Source of the DNA: a virus | Virus record (IMG/VR): IMGVR_UViG_3300044641_002006 | Location: 1-38,229 of that record | DNA: 38,229 bases | Reading direction: 5' to 3' (one strand) | Shown here: in pieces, positions 1 to 9,350 of the stretch | Numbering within the stretch: the stretch's first letter is position 1 | How the letters are laid out: the number at the start of each line of letters is the position of its first letter | The notes under the pieces: model-generated | Told to the model about the DNA's origin: nothing | The model's database searches: none | What the model saw: only the letters and a program-made list of their open reading frames with translations | Made by a program: the position numbers and the translations under genes

Positions 1-3000
1 TCGATGTACTGCGTGAAGTCACCAGCCTTGGTAATGAGCACGTTGTCACCGACCAGCTTCTTCATGTAGGTCAGCGCGATGGCGCGACCACGGTCGGAGA
101 GCTTGGTTCCAGCGAGGTACTGCTTGACTGCCTCGTTATCCTCAGGCCCAAGGATGCCTCCAAGCCCATAGAGGCTGCTGAAGGCGTCGCTCACCGCAGC
201 CTGGCGCGTGATGTTCTGCGTGAAGATCACGTCACCCGCACCGCGAGCGGTCATCTTGACGCCGACGAGTTCCTTGCTCGCAGCGTAGAGCTTGTCGGAC
301 AGCTCCGGCAGCGAGCCTTCGTGGTTCATCACGATGTCGCGCAGGATCTTGAGGTTGCCCTCTGCGATCTTGTCTACGCTCTCGTAGTCGAGGTACGCTG
401 CCGCCACGCGATCCATCGTGCCCTCAAGGATGGAGCCAGAACCAGACGACATGCGCCAAGTATCTCCGTACCCGCGCTCCTCGGTCAGGCTCAGGACGTT
501 CGTCAGCGACGTGTCTGTACCACCCTTGCCGCCCAGAGCTTCAAGGTCCATCGACAGCTTCTTGTCGATCTCAAGGTCGGCCTCCTTGGACATGACCTCC
601 ATCGTCCGGTTGATGTCGCGGTAGTCCGCGCCCAGCAACTCCTCGGTCGCCTCGATGGTGTCCGTGCCAAGCATGCGGACAAAACGGTCGATGCCGCGAG
701 CACCACGCGCGATGCTTCCGAACCAGTTGTCCATGCCCTGTCGGTACGCAGCCGTCTGCGCCTTGGAGATGCCGCCAAGCTCACGCTGGAGGTCAGCAAG
801 GCGTTCCCCTGGCTGCATGGCTGCGAGGCGCTCACGCTCAGCGATAGCCTGCCGGAAGCGCAGTTCCTTGCCGACCTGCTCAGCGCGGACATCGCCAAGC
901 ACGCCCTCCTTGGCCTTGCGAACTTCAGCGAAGCTCTCCTCCAGCACCTCGCGCACACCCGCTGCCGACTCAGCGATAGCCTTGGCATCAGCAGCAGTCG
1001 CCTGCGCCTCCGCGAGGCGGGCACCAGCCTTTACCGCACGGTCGTTCAACTCAGCGAGCTTCTTCTCTAGGTCTGCGATGCCACCAGCAGTCGCACGACC
1101 CGTGGCCTCCGCACGCAACGCCTCCGACTCGGCCTTGAGGGCTTCGATGTCGGAGGTGAGACGCTGCTCTTCAGCACGCAAGGCGTCTAGCTCAGCATCA
1201 CCCTTGGGAGGTTCAGGCACTTCACCTGGCTCGACGCGGAGCTTCTGGACAGGCTTGGCCTTGGCGACCTCTTCCGGCGTGGCCTTGGGTGCCTCTGCCT
1301 TCCAGATGGTGGGGATGTCGACCGCGCCTTCCGGCTTGCCCTTGAGCGTCGTCTTCAGCTCAGCGCGCACCTTTCCGGCGGCGACGTTGATCTCGTCGTC
1401 CGTCATCCCGGTCGCGTCACGCAGGAACTGGAGGTAGTCGTCGTGGCGAGCGGACTGCTTGGTCTGCGCCACGATGTAGAGAGCCTTGTCGATGTCGCTC
1501 TCGAACTGCGGAGAGTAGGACGCCTTGCCGATGTTGAAGCGCGGCTTGGCACCAGCAAGCTCAGCAGGGAGCTTCGTCGGTGCGGCAACAAGAAGTTCGT
1601 CAGGCTTAACGAGACGAGTTGCGCTCCTGATCTGGTCAGATGAAAACGCTACATACTGAACGCTGCCACGATTCCAGTCTGCAATAATCCCATCGAAACC
1701 CATGTCTCGAAGCACGGAGTTGATGTCGTCAGCAACCACCCATGCAGCATCACTGCCCTTTACTCCGCGAGCTTTTGCAAGATCCTTAGACAAGTCGGTG
1801 ATGATGCCTGCATACGGAGAGTCCATTTCCTTCAATGATTTTGCAGGAACACCGAGAGCCTGCATCCTTCTCTTAAAGTCTGCAAACACACCTGGTTCCA
1901 TAGCGGATGCGCCCGTTTCATCGAACGGGTTCTTCATCGACAGATAGTATGCTCCGACCTTCCCGTCTGGACGGAACGACGCAAACTCTTCGGCAAGACC
2001 TACTTCTCCGAAGTAAGCTCCACGTCCGAGTTGAGTGGTTCCTCCACCAATATCGGTGCGAATAACGTCTACTGGGGTGCCACCACGATAAACAATGACT
2101 GGAGATCCCGAAGCATCAACAATCTTGGAGCCAGCAAACCAGCGAATAAAGTCACCGCTATTCGTGATGGACCGATTTTTTTCAGCAGCGTTTTTTGCTG
2201 CGGTACCACTCTCAAATGTTGAGTTTTTGTGGGGAGCAAGGACATCTTCCGTTTTAACGGAGATCGGTTCGGGCGCAGGAGCACGCGGAGCCTCAACCTT
2301 CTTCGCCGCCGCCTCGACGCCTTCCTCAAGGAAGAACTCAGGCTTGCTCAGAGCACGCTTCACGGGCTCGCGGATGTTCTCAGGCAGCGCAGCCAAGTCA
2401 TCGGCAGAGATGGTGAACGCGTCCATCGTTGGGCGCTCAGGCGGGCCCAGCTCGTCAAAGTAGTTGTCGAGCTTCGACATGCCGCTGGTCTGGTTGTACT
2501 TGACCTTGCCTAGGGCCTTGCTCCCCTTGTGCGCCTTGTTGACCTCGGCCCACTCCTCCTCCAGCAGCGGACGAGGCGAGGACTTGTTGATGCCGAACTT
2601 GCGACCAAGCGGAGCATCCTTGCTGGCAACACCTCGACCCACGAACAGGTCGGTCGTGCGGCCACGCTCGTAGTAGCCAAGCACTTCGGGGTCAACCTCG
2701 ACGGGCTCTACCGCAGCCTTGGTGTACCTGGCATCGCCCCGCAGGAACTCATGCGGCTCAATGAGGATCTTGACGCTGCCGTCCCCCGCGACACGCTCGC
2801 CAACGACGCGACCGACGAAGTCAGGACCGACCGTCTTTACCGTACCGGTCTTGCTGACCTCCAAGCCGCTGGAGTCGTCGATGTACTGGACGTAGCGAGA
2901 AAGAGGTCCAGCCTTGTCGGCAGCGTCAGCCGAGTGCACCACAACGAAGTCGTTGTAGTGGATGGCATCGACAGGCAGCGTCTTGTCAGGGTTGCTGCGC

Positions 3001-6000
3001 TGGAGGAGCGAGCGGTAGTACTCGTTCATCCCGCGAGCGGTGGGCTTCGCAGGGTCACGCGCCTTGTCGAGAGCATCGAAGTACTTCTTCATCCCATCGC
3101 GGAACTGGCGCTGGGTCACACGCTTGGGGACGTATGGGACGCCGACGCGCTTGGAGAACTGCTGCGCCGCACGGGCTGCACGGTCGGCAGCAGCAGGGTG
3201 CGCCTTAAGTGCCTCAGCAATGTCGGTCAGTCCAGGGATCTGCTCGGCAGCATCGACGTAGGCCTTCTGGATGCTCAGGGCGACATCATCGGTGCCCATC
3301 GCGTAGGACCAGATGTTGTTGTACGCGCGGTCGTTGGCGAGCTTGAACAAGTGCTCGGCAGCACTCGGAGGAAGCTCGCTCGCCGGGATGCGTCCCTTGT
3401 TGGTAAATACCAGGTCTGGACGAAGGAACGGCTCGTTGGACAGACCACGCGAATACGAGCGAGGCAGCGACCCGAACCGCTGGACCTGCTGCTTGGCGAC
3501 CACGGGATACGGGCTGAGCCCCATGCGGACGCGAGTCTGGGCGTCGAGGGCTTGCGAGAGGTCAGTGGCCTGAGCCTGCGTCTCGGCAACGTCGGCGTCA
3601 CCCATGCTGTTGGCTGCGTTGTTCTCTGCCATCTGCGGGCTGACCGGAGCCTCGGCAGGCGCATCGGCAACGGCTGCGGCTTCATCCGCAGCCTCCACCG
3701 CAGGAGCACCGACCACGTCGTCGGCAACCGCAGCACCGACCTCCTCGGCAGTCGTCGCACCCTTCGCGGCTTCAGCCTTGGCAATGGCCTGCTGCACGGC
3801 GAGACGCTTGCCCATCTTCTGGCGCATCTGCGCGTTCACGGGCTTGAGCTTTTCGGCCACATCCTTGGTCTGCTCAGTCTGAGCCAGCAGTTCAGCAGCG
3901 GCCTCCTCGGCCTTGAGACGCGAGATGTCGGCGTCGGTCATGCGCTTGGCGGCAGTCGCAGCACGACCAAGCTCGCGCTCAGGGTCAAGGTTGAGGATGG
4001 CCCGCATGCGGTCGATGGGGTTGGTAATCCCAGCATCGTCCATGCGGCGAAGAAGCGCATCCACGGCAGGCGTGCGCTGACGAGCAACAGAGAGGACATC
4101 ATCGATGTACTTCTGCGTCAGGGCATCTGCACCCTCACGCTTCAGCGTCGTCAGCAAACCCTTCAAGTCTTCGACGTTTTGGAGACGGCCAGCCGTTGCA
4201 TCGCTGACCAAGGTGCCGAGAGCATCCTCGACCGCTTTCTCAATGTCCTTCGGTCGCGGCCTCAACGGAGGCAGCGGTGTGGCTACACGGGCAGGCCCAC
4301 CGGACGCTTCCAGCAGCGTCTCCGCAGCCTTCTTGTGGGCTTCGCGAAGCATCTGCTCCACGTCATCCAGCGACTCACGCGCCCTGGTTGCGTCCTCAAG
4401 GTTGGTGCGGATCTCGCCACGCGCCTTTGACTTCTCTGCCAAGCTCTCGGTCAGTGACTTGCGTTGAGCCAGAAGCGAGTCGGGCGGGCGACTGCCTGCA
4501 TCTGTATACGCGCGAATGGCTTCGTCGGTCTTACGCAGCTCGTCCTGCGCTACCTTGACCACGTCGTTCGCACGTTCAAGCTTCGGCGTTAGGTCAGCGA
4601 CCTTATCGTCCAGCTTCGTCGCGATGCCGTCCACCCGCGCAGGGTCGGTGAGGACAACAACGCCTTCCGACTTGATGATGCCTGCCTGCTCCAGCAGGTT
4701 GTCGCCACCTTCAAGGTCGGAGAAGTTTGCGAAGAGCACGTCCGCGTACTTGGTCTTGTACTCAGGCGTCATGCCGTCAGCGGCTGCGAACGCGCCAGCA
4801 ACGTCTCCCTGGTCCGCGATGTTTCGGATGCGGTCGGCAACGATGCGCGCACGCACCTCGTCCACGGGGACATCAAGCTTCGGCGCGACGTTGGGGATGT
4901 ACTCCTGAGCGTTCAGGGTGACGGCATCCTTGATGGCAGCGAACTGCTGGTCCTTGGGGATGTTCGAGGTCTTGATCGCCGTGATGTCGTCAATCGACTT
5001 GCGCCCGAACTTGTAGAAGTCCTTGGACGCAGTCATCGTCTTGCCGAGAGCGGCGAACGCCTTCTCCTCAGCGCCAGGGATGAGCATCTCCGCACCCATG
5101 CGGGTGAAGTAGCCAGCCCATGCTGGAACCCACACCTCTGGGTTCTCGGACTGAAGCGCGGCTGCAACCTCTGGGTTCTCGGAGTAGCGCATCGAGGGCG
5201 AGCGTCGGTACTGGAGCGTGTCCAGCACGTCCTGCGCGACCTCCTCGCCGCTGCGCTTGTCTGCACCAGCAACGCCAAGCGCCGCCGATACAACAGGCAG
5301 CGTGTTGAGTGCAGCCTCCTTGAGGTTCTTTGCCTCCCAGACAGGCTTCATCGGGTCAACACCCGTGGTCGAGGTGAGGAGGTCTACACCCATACCACCA
5401 GCGTTGAAGACCATGTCGAACAAGTAGGACGGCAGGCTCTCCGCACGCACGACATCGCCAGCCACCGTTACCGACCGCTTGGGCGCAAGCACCCGCGCAG
5501 TCTCAGCCACGGCACCCAGCGTGCCCTTCTCGGCCTTGGCTTCCTTGATGCTCTTCACCGTGACCGGGGTGATGTCGGAGGTGGCGAACGGATTGCCCGA
5601 TGCCTGAAGCCACTCGATGGCCCGACGAGCGTTCTGCTGCGCGAGACGCCGCTGAGCCTGGTACTCGTCCTCGTTCTTAAGACGAAGCTGGTCGGCACCA
5701 GACTGCTTCATCTGGTAGTCAGTGAACCGCTCGTAGAAGTCCAGCGTGAGCTTCTGTGCTGGCCTTCCGCTAATCATCACCGCATCGGCAATCTGCTGCG
5801 CCTCGTTCCAGTACGGCATGCGCGCCGCAGTGGAGTCCATCTTCTGACGGTACACCTCCTGCTGACGCAGGAACTCCTTGGCCTCGACCATGTTCGCCGC
5901 ACGGCTTGCAGGGTCGGTGTACTGACCGAGACGTAGCTCGGGTGCCTTCTTGTCCACCAGCTCGGTGGTCAGGTACTCAATAGCCTTCTCGGGCGGGAGG

Positions 6001-6437
6001 CCCAGCGTGCTCTCGATTTCTTTCCTCCGCTTGTACAGCTCGGTCGCGCGAGCGTACTGCGGGTTGGAGACTGCCTCGCCTTCCTTGATGGCCGGAGAGC
6101 CAGGAGGCAGCACGCCAGCCTTGTAGGCGTCGAACGGCTGCGCTTGGGGAACCTTGACCGGAGCCACGATGGGCGCAGGCGTAGGCTGCTCGACTTCCTC
6201 TGGTCCGCGCAGCACGGCAGCGAAGCCACCCTCGGGAAGCTCCTCAAACTGCTGCTTGCGCTTCTTCGCAGGCGCAGCCACGGGCGTGCTTGCGGTGGGC
6301 ACGACCGTAGGCTTGACGGTGGGAGGCTTGACGGCAACAGGACGAGGCGCAGCAGTTACGGGGGCAGCGGCTTCAGGCGTGGTGGGAGTGGCCGGAACGG
6401 ACTGCTTGAGAGCTTCGTACCACTTTCCACCAGCCAT
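1..6437 (-). CDS. Giant polyvalent-type virion protein, partial (C-terminus beyond window)
   Basis: One uninterrupted frame starts at ATG 6437, after GGAG 7 nt upstream, and is still open at base 1: at least 2,145 codons. I translated it by hand along its whole length. Visible parts: a Pro/Ala-rich N-terminus (about residues 10-90); mixed helical regions; a coiled coil (about 600-705); an Ala/Pro/Val linker (about 900-940); an ADP-ribosyltransferase-like module (about 1395-1605) that opens with the F-RWF-SK-VD-G-P-VIVYRGG pattern known from ART domains of phage polyvalent proteins (key positions R1451, Y1475, Q1594); a short conserved-looking stretch with ALYIVAQTKQSA-like wording; and a second coiled coil (about 1745-1825). 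It is the last gene seen in the late operon, after other large internal-type proteins. By analogy with known giant podovirus proteins it is probably packaged and ejected (inference). The ART segment is AT-rich relative to the rest. Confidence 0.9.
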   Translation of the reverse strand, partial: MAGGKWYEALKQSVPATPTTPEAAAPVTAAPRPVAVKPPTVKPTVVPTASTPVAAPAKKRKQQFEELPEGGFAAVLRGPEEVEQPTPAPIVAPVKVPQAQPFDAYKAGVLPPGSPAIKEGEAVSNPQYARATELYKRRKEIESTLGLPPEKAIEYLTTELVDKKAPELRLGQYTDPASRAANMVEAKEFLRQQEVYRQKMDSTAARMPYWNEAQQIADAVMISGRPAQKLTLDFYERFTDYQMKQSGADQLRLKNEDEYQAQRRLAQQNARRAIEWLQASGNPFATSDITPVTVKSIKEAKAEKGTLGAVAETARVLAPKRSVTVAGDVVRAESLPSYLFDMVFNAGGMGVDLLTSTTGVDPMKPVWEAKNLKEAALNTLPVVSAALGVAGADKRSGEEVAQDVLDTLQYRRSPSMRYSENPEVAAALQSENPEVWVPAWAGYFTRMGAEMLIPGAEEKAFAALGKTMTASKDFYKFGRKSIDDITAIKTSNIPKDQQFAAIKDAVTLNAQEYIPNVAPKLDVPVDEVRARIVADRIRNIADQGDVAGAFAAADGMTPEYKTKYADVLFANFSDLEGGDNLLEQAGIIKSEGVVVLTDPARVDGIATKLDDKVADLTPKLERANDVVKVAQDELRKTDEAIRAYTDAGSRPPDSLLAQRKSLTESLAEKSKARGEIRTNLEDATRARESLDDVEQMLREAHKKAAETLLEASGGPARVATPLPPLRPRPKDIEKAVEDALGTLVSDATAGRLQNVEDLKGLLTTLKREGADALTQKYIDDVLSVARQRTPAVDALLRRMDDAGITNPIDRMRAILNLDPERELGRAATAAKRMTDADISRLKAEEAAAELLAQTEQTKDVAEKLKPVNAQMRQKMGKRLAVQQAIAKAEAAKGATTAEEVGAAVADDVVGAPAVEAADEAAAVADAPAEAPVSPQMAENNAANSMGDADVAETQAQATDLSQALDAQTRVRMGLSPYPVVAKQQVQRFGSLPRSYSRGLSNEPFLRPDLVFTNKGRIPASELPPSAAEHLFKLANDRAYNNIWSYAMGTDDVALSIQKAYVDAAEQIPGLTDIAEALKAHPAAADRAARAAQQFSKRVGVPYVPKRVTQRQFRDGMKKYFDALDKARDPAKPTARGMNEYYRSLLQRSNPDKTLPVDAIHYNDFVVVHSADAADKAGPLSRYVQYIDDSSGLEVSKTGTVKTVGPDFVGRVVGERVAGDGSVKILIEPHEFLRGDARYTKAAVEPVEVDPEVLGYYERGRTTDLFVGRGVASKDAPLGRKFGINKSSPRPLLEEEWAEVNKAHKGSKALGKVKYNQTSGMSKLDNYFDELGPPERPTMDAFTISADDLAALPENIREPVKRALSKPEFFLEEGVEAAAKKVEAPRAPAPEPISVKTEDVLAPHKNSTFESGTAAKNAAEKNRSITNSGDFIRWFAGSKIVDASGSPVIVYRGGTPVDVIRTDIGGGTTQLGRGAYFGEVGLAEEFASFRPDGKVGAYYLSMKNPFDETGASAMEPGVFADFKRRMQALGVPAKSLKEMDSPYAGIITDLSKDLAKARGVKGSDAAWVVADDINSVLRDMGFDGIIADWNRGSVQYVAFSSDQIRSATRLVKPDELLVAAPTKLPAELAGAKPRFNIGKASYSPQFESDIDKALYIVAQTKQSARHDDYLQFLRDATGMTDDEINVAAGKVRAELKTTLKGKPEGAVDIPTIWKAEAPKATPEEVAKAKPVQKLRVEPGEVPEPPKGDAELDALRAEEQRLTSDIEALKAESEALRAEATGRATAGGIADLEKKLAELNDRAVKAGARLAEAQATAADAKAIAESAAGVREVLEESFAEVRKAKEGVLGDVRAEQVGKELRFRQAIAERERLAAMQPGERLADLQRELGGISKAQTAAYRQGMDNWFGSIARGARGIDRFVRMLGTDTIEATEELLGADYRDINRTMEVMSKEADLEIDKKLSMDLEALGGKGGTDTSLTNVLSLTEERGYGDTWRMSSGSGSILEGTMDRVAAAYLDYESVDKIAEGNLKILRDIVMNHEGSLPELSDKLYAASKELVGVKMTARGAGDVIFTQNITRQAAVSDAFSSLYGLGGILGPEDNEAVKQYLAGTKLSDRGRAIALTYMKKLVGDNVLITKAGDFTQYI
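1600..2255 (-). other. ART-PolyVal-like domain in an AT-rich island
   Basis: This sub-segment of the giant gene encodes residues about 1395-1610. Lines of 60 nt inside it count 43-52% GC; lines at 1201 and 2521 count 65% and 68%. Codons switch to AAA, TTT, GCA, AAT and GTT. The encoded motifs fit the ADP-ribosyltransferase fold used in phage polyvalent proteins: VIVYRGG (1447-1453), GRGAYFG around Y1475, YLSMKNPFD, GFDGII, and a C-terminal VQYVAFSSDQIRSA. In the usual H-Y-E triad the first position (normally YHG) is R1451 and the last (normally E before YVVF) is Q1594, so classic NAD-dependent activity is uncertain. The domain call rests on motif memory, not on a search. Confidence 0.72.
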
Positions 6438-6472
6438 CGGTCACTCCGTATCGGTGGTTGCTTATCCCACCG

Positions 6473-8731
6473 CTATCGCGTGGTCCCGCCGTTGAGCGCA
6501 GACATCTTTTTGTCGTACTGCTGCCGTTGGAAACGCGCATCGCGCATCGCAGCAACACGACGTTGATTGGCGGTCTGCGGAACCGCAGGAGCGGTGGCAG
6601 GCGTCCCAGTAGCCACGCCAGGCATCTGCGGCGCGTTGGCACCCGTCAGGTTGACAGTAGAATCCTCGCGGATTTCCTTGCCTGCCGCAGTCGTGGGGGT
6701 GACCTGCACTTCTGGCGCACCAGCAGCAGACAACTCGCGAGGAGGAAGTCGCTTATTGCGAAGGAAGTCCTCTGCCTCTTGGCCAAGCTGAAGCATGGTA
6801 GAACGGTACAGATTTGGGTCTGATGTGGTGTAAGCCTCTGCTCCTCGGGCACGACGAGCAAGTTGCTGAAGCTTGAGGTCAGCACCAGCCTTCTCACCAA
6901 GACCGACAAGCAGTTTTGCACGACCAATGTCGCCAGTTGTCATCGTCTCAGGGGTTTCCCTGCGAGGAAGAGGCTCCTCAGCCATCGCAGTCTCCACCGC
7001 AGCCTTGGCCGCAGCGGGCTGCATCCGGTCGGGCTTGGCCGCTTGCTCAGCCTGACGCTGCTTCTCAAGCTCAGCCTCGCGTGCCTTGTCCACCTCGGCC
7101 ATTGCAGCCTCGTCGGCAGCACGAAGCTCAGCCTCGCCGGGACGGGCGATACGCTCGCGCGCCTTGGCAAGCAGCGACCGAACGACGCCCTGCTTACGCT
7201 CCTCACCACCGGACAGGACGTTGATGTTCTTCTCATCCTGCTTGCGGATGATGACGCGCTTCCCTTCCGGCGTCTCAACCGCCATGATGGCATCGGGCGG
7301 GTCGGACCACATGAGCGCAGTCTCGACGCCACGGATCTTCTGCCCACCACCTGTGGTCGTAAGAACATTGGCCATGTCCTCATTGACCTTCTGAAGCTGC
7401 TCCCCAGCCAACGGCTGCGAGGTCAGCTTGGATGCAAGCTCACTATCGTAAGAGCCACCATCCTCATCGACGGCAGAACCATCTGCGCGGATGAAGACGG
7501 CCTTCTTTGCCTTGTCGTCAAAAGCAACCTTGGTGAAGTTCGTCAGACCAAGCTGCGGCGTGCCGCCCACCGTGGCCTCGACGTACTTGCGCGTCTCCAG
7601 CCCGCGACGAGGGATCAGCATCTGCGACGGCTTCATCGTCGCCTGCTTGGTTGCGATACCGAGAGCACGGTCGTCCTCGGGCCCAGCGACGTAGACGACG
7701 TTCTTGCTGGCGATGTAGCCAGGCAAGCCCTTGTCTGCCTCGGTCGCAGGGCGCACGCTGCCGACGCGCAGGCCGTTGCTCGCAGCCCACCGCTGGAACT
7801 TCTCGCTGCTCAGGATGCGGAGGCGTTCGTCGTCACGCGCCTTGACCTCGCCAGCACCACCCTTAAGCTGAGTGATGATGGCCATCGGGTCCATCTTCAG
7901 GAACTCGTCAACCTTGTCCTTGGCGACCTTGGCCTCGACCTGCTTGTCCTTGATGGCTTGGTCGAGCAGCCCAGGATTCGGAAGCTTGCCGAGCCTCTCC
8001 GCGAACTGGTTGAGCTGGTTTGGGTCGACTTTCTGGAAGAACGCCGACACGGCAGCGGCCTGAGCTTCAGGCCCGACCGTAGAGATGTTGTCGGGAATCT
8101 GCGAGGCGTAGGCGTTGATGTCGTTGATCTGGTCGGTACGGTCCTGCGCCATCGCCTGAACCTTGGCCCAGTCGTCGCGCATCTCCGCAGGCACAGGGTA
8201 CGCCGACAATGCCTTCACCGTGCCGACAAGGCTCGGATTGTATTGCCCGTTTTTGAGAAGCTCAGGGATAGCCTGCTTGAGGACTTCAGCACCCATTGTT
8301 GCGGTGTCAGAAGTACCAGCGACCGCAGTAGCTGCCGTTGTCCACCGCTGGAGCGCAGCATCATCGGTCTGCGAAAGAGCCTTGGTCGATGCAAGCTGAA
8401 GCTTCTTCAATTCGATGATGAAGTCGTTCCGGTCGTTCTGGCTCGGGGCACCGGACGAGATGCGTTGCGCCATGGGACCGATTTGTCCGATGGCACGGAA
8501 GAAACCGTCCGTGGAGAGCTTGGCTCGAAGCTGCTCAAGATCGGATACCTCGCGCATGGCAGTGCCTGCACGACGCTCAGCGGTTGCACCCTGCTTCGTG
8601 TAGAAGTCGAGCAGCGCATCCAGCGCGGTGTCGAGGTCAAGCGACGTAGCCTTGAACTGCTCACGCGTGAGCGCACCAGACTGACGGAGACGCTCACGCT
8701 CAAGCGCGGCCTGTTCTGCGGGGGTAGCCAT
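6473..8731 (-). CDS. Probable internal virion/ejection protein, 752 aa
   Basis: I do not recognise a named family. The start at 8731 follows a strong AGGAGG four bases upstream. The protein is hydrophilic and mostly helical-looking. A Glu/Lys/Ala/Gln-rich stretch around residues 520-600 should form coiled coil, followed by an Ala/Pro/Thr-rich C-terminal third. No signal peptide or membrane segment is evident. It lies between a glycine-zipper protein and the giant polyvalent protein, all on one strand with gaps of 8-35 nt. That is the usual place of the internal core or ejection proteins in short-tailed phages, so this role is inferred from position. Part of the C-terminal coding region (about 6780-6960) is slightly less GC-rich than its surroundings. 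Confidence 0.8.
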   Translation of the reverse strand: MATPAEQAALERERLRQSGALTREQFKATSLDLDTALDALLDFYTKQGATAERRAGTAMREVSDLEQLRAKLSTDGFFRAIGQIGPMAQRISSGAPSQNDRNDFIIELKKLQLASTKALSQTDDAALQRWTTAATAVAGTSDTATMGAEVLKQAIPELLKNGQYNPSLVGTVKALSAYPVPAEMRDDWAKVQAMAQDRTDQINDINAYASQIPDNISTVGPEAQAAAVSAFFQKVDPNQLNQFAERLGKLPNPGLLDQAIKDKQVEAKVAKDKVDEFLKMDPMAIITQLKGGAGEVKARDDERLRILSSEKFQRWAASNGLRVGSVRPATEADKGLPGYIASKNVVYVAGPEDDRALGIATKQATMKPSQMLIPRRGLETRKYVEATVGGTPQLGLTNFTKVAFDDKAKKAVFIRADGSAVDEDGGSYDSELASKLTSQPLAGEQLQKVNEDMANVLTTTGGGQKIRGVETALMWSDPPDAIMAVETPEGKRVIIRKQDEKNINVLSGGEERKQGVVRSLLAKARERIARPGEAELRAADEAAMAEVDKAREAELEKQRQAEQAAKPDRMQPAAAKAAVETAMAEEPLPRRETPETMTTGDIGRAKLLVGLGEKAGADLKLQQLARRARGAEAYTTSDPNLYRSTMLQLGQEAEDFLRNKRLPPRELSAAGAPEVQVTPTTAAGKEIREDSTVNLTGANAPQMPGVATGTPATAPAVPQTANQRRVAAMRDARFQRQQYDKKMSALNGGTTR

Positions 8732-8739
8732 GATGCCTC

Positions 8740-9342
8740 CTAGAGGAACTTGCTGAGAAGACCGATGTCGCCGCCGCTGGTGCCCTCAAAGGCAGTAACG
8801 GCTTCGGTCCCGTAGTCGCGGGTGTCAACAACCATCTCGCCTTCCTCGCCACGGATACCGCGCTTCTGCTGCTCTTCCATCGCGCGCTGGCGCAGCATGG
8901 CTTCCATTGCCTTCTTACGCTGCTCAGCAATGAGCTGAGACTGCTGCTCGACGCCGAGACGGGACTGGGCAAGCGTGTCCTGCTGCTGCTGTGCTTGCTG
9001 CTGCTGCGCTTGGAAGAACGCGCCTTGACGCGCACCACCCATTGCGGCCATGCGAGCCTGGTCAGCCGCAGCCGACTGCTGTGCCGCCATCTGCTGACGC
9101 TGCACGCCTGCGAGCGCCTGCGTCTTCTGGGCACTGCTCAGGCCAAGGTCGTCGCCACGCTTCAGCTTGGCGAACTGCGCCTTCTGCATCGCCTCAAGCT
9201 GCTTCTCCTCGGGAGTCTTGTCGAGCTTCTCACCGATGGCCTTGCCAGCCATACCGCCGACTACTCCACCGATAGGACCGCCAATAGCAGTTCCGATAGC
9301 AGCCCCACCAGCCGCACCGATGCTTCCGTACATACCAGCCAT
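8740..9342 (-). CDS. Glycine-zipper, glutamine-rich virion protein, 200 aa
   Basis: The N-terminus (about residues 5-38) has repeated GxxxG/A spacing (GAAGGAAIGTAIGGPIGG...), a glycine-zipper pattern able to insert in or pack against membranes. Residues about 40-165 are rich in Gln, Ala, Met and Lys, with Q-runs around 115-122, and are probably helical. The start at 9342 follows GAGGTG. Small glycine-zipper proteins next to large internal proteins are common in podovirus late operons and are thought to help DNA translocation across the envelope. That role is inferred here from the zipper and the two large neighbours downstream. It could instead be a simple structural linker. Confidence 0.78.
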   Translation of the reverse strand: MAGMYGSIGAAGGAAIGTAIGGPIGGVVGGMAGKAIGEKLDKTPEEKQLEAMQKAQFAKLKRGDDLGLSSAQKTQALAGVQRQQMAAQQSAAADQARMAAMGGARQGAFFQAQQQQAQQQQDTLAQSRLGVEQQSQLIAEQRKKAMEAMLRQRAMEEQQKRGIRGEEGEMVVDTRDYGTEAVTAFEGTSGGDIGLLSKFL

Positions 9343-9350
9343 TCGTCACC

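Noticed and set aside
2529-4430. 633-aa plus-strand open frame
   Set aside because: Antisense to the giant gene, whose frame I could translate continuously with sensible domains; the plus product has no recognisable motifs, and long antisense frames are expected with GC-rich third positions.
6780-6960. Possible second AT-rich inserted segment in the 752-aa gene
   Set aside because: Counted GC drop is small (about 53% in one line) and no domain boundary coincides with it.
6863-8743. 626-aa plus-strand open frame
   Set aside because: Mirror of the 752-aa gene; no RBS, Leu/Arg/His-rich composition typical of antisense of GC-rich genes.
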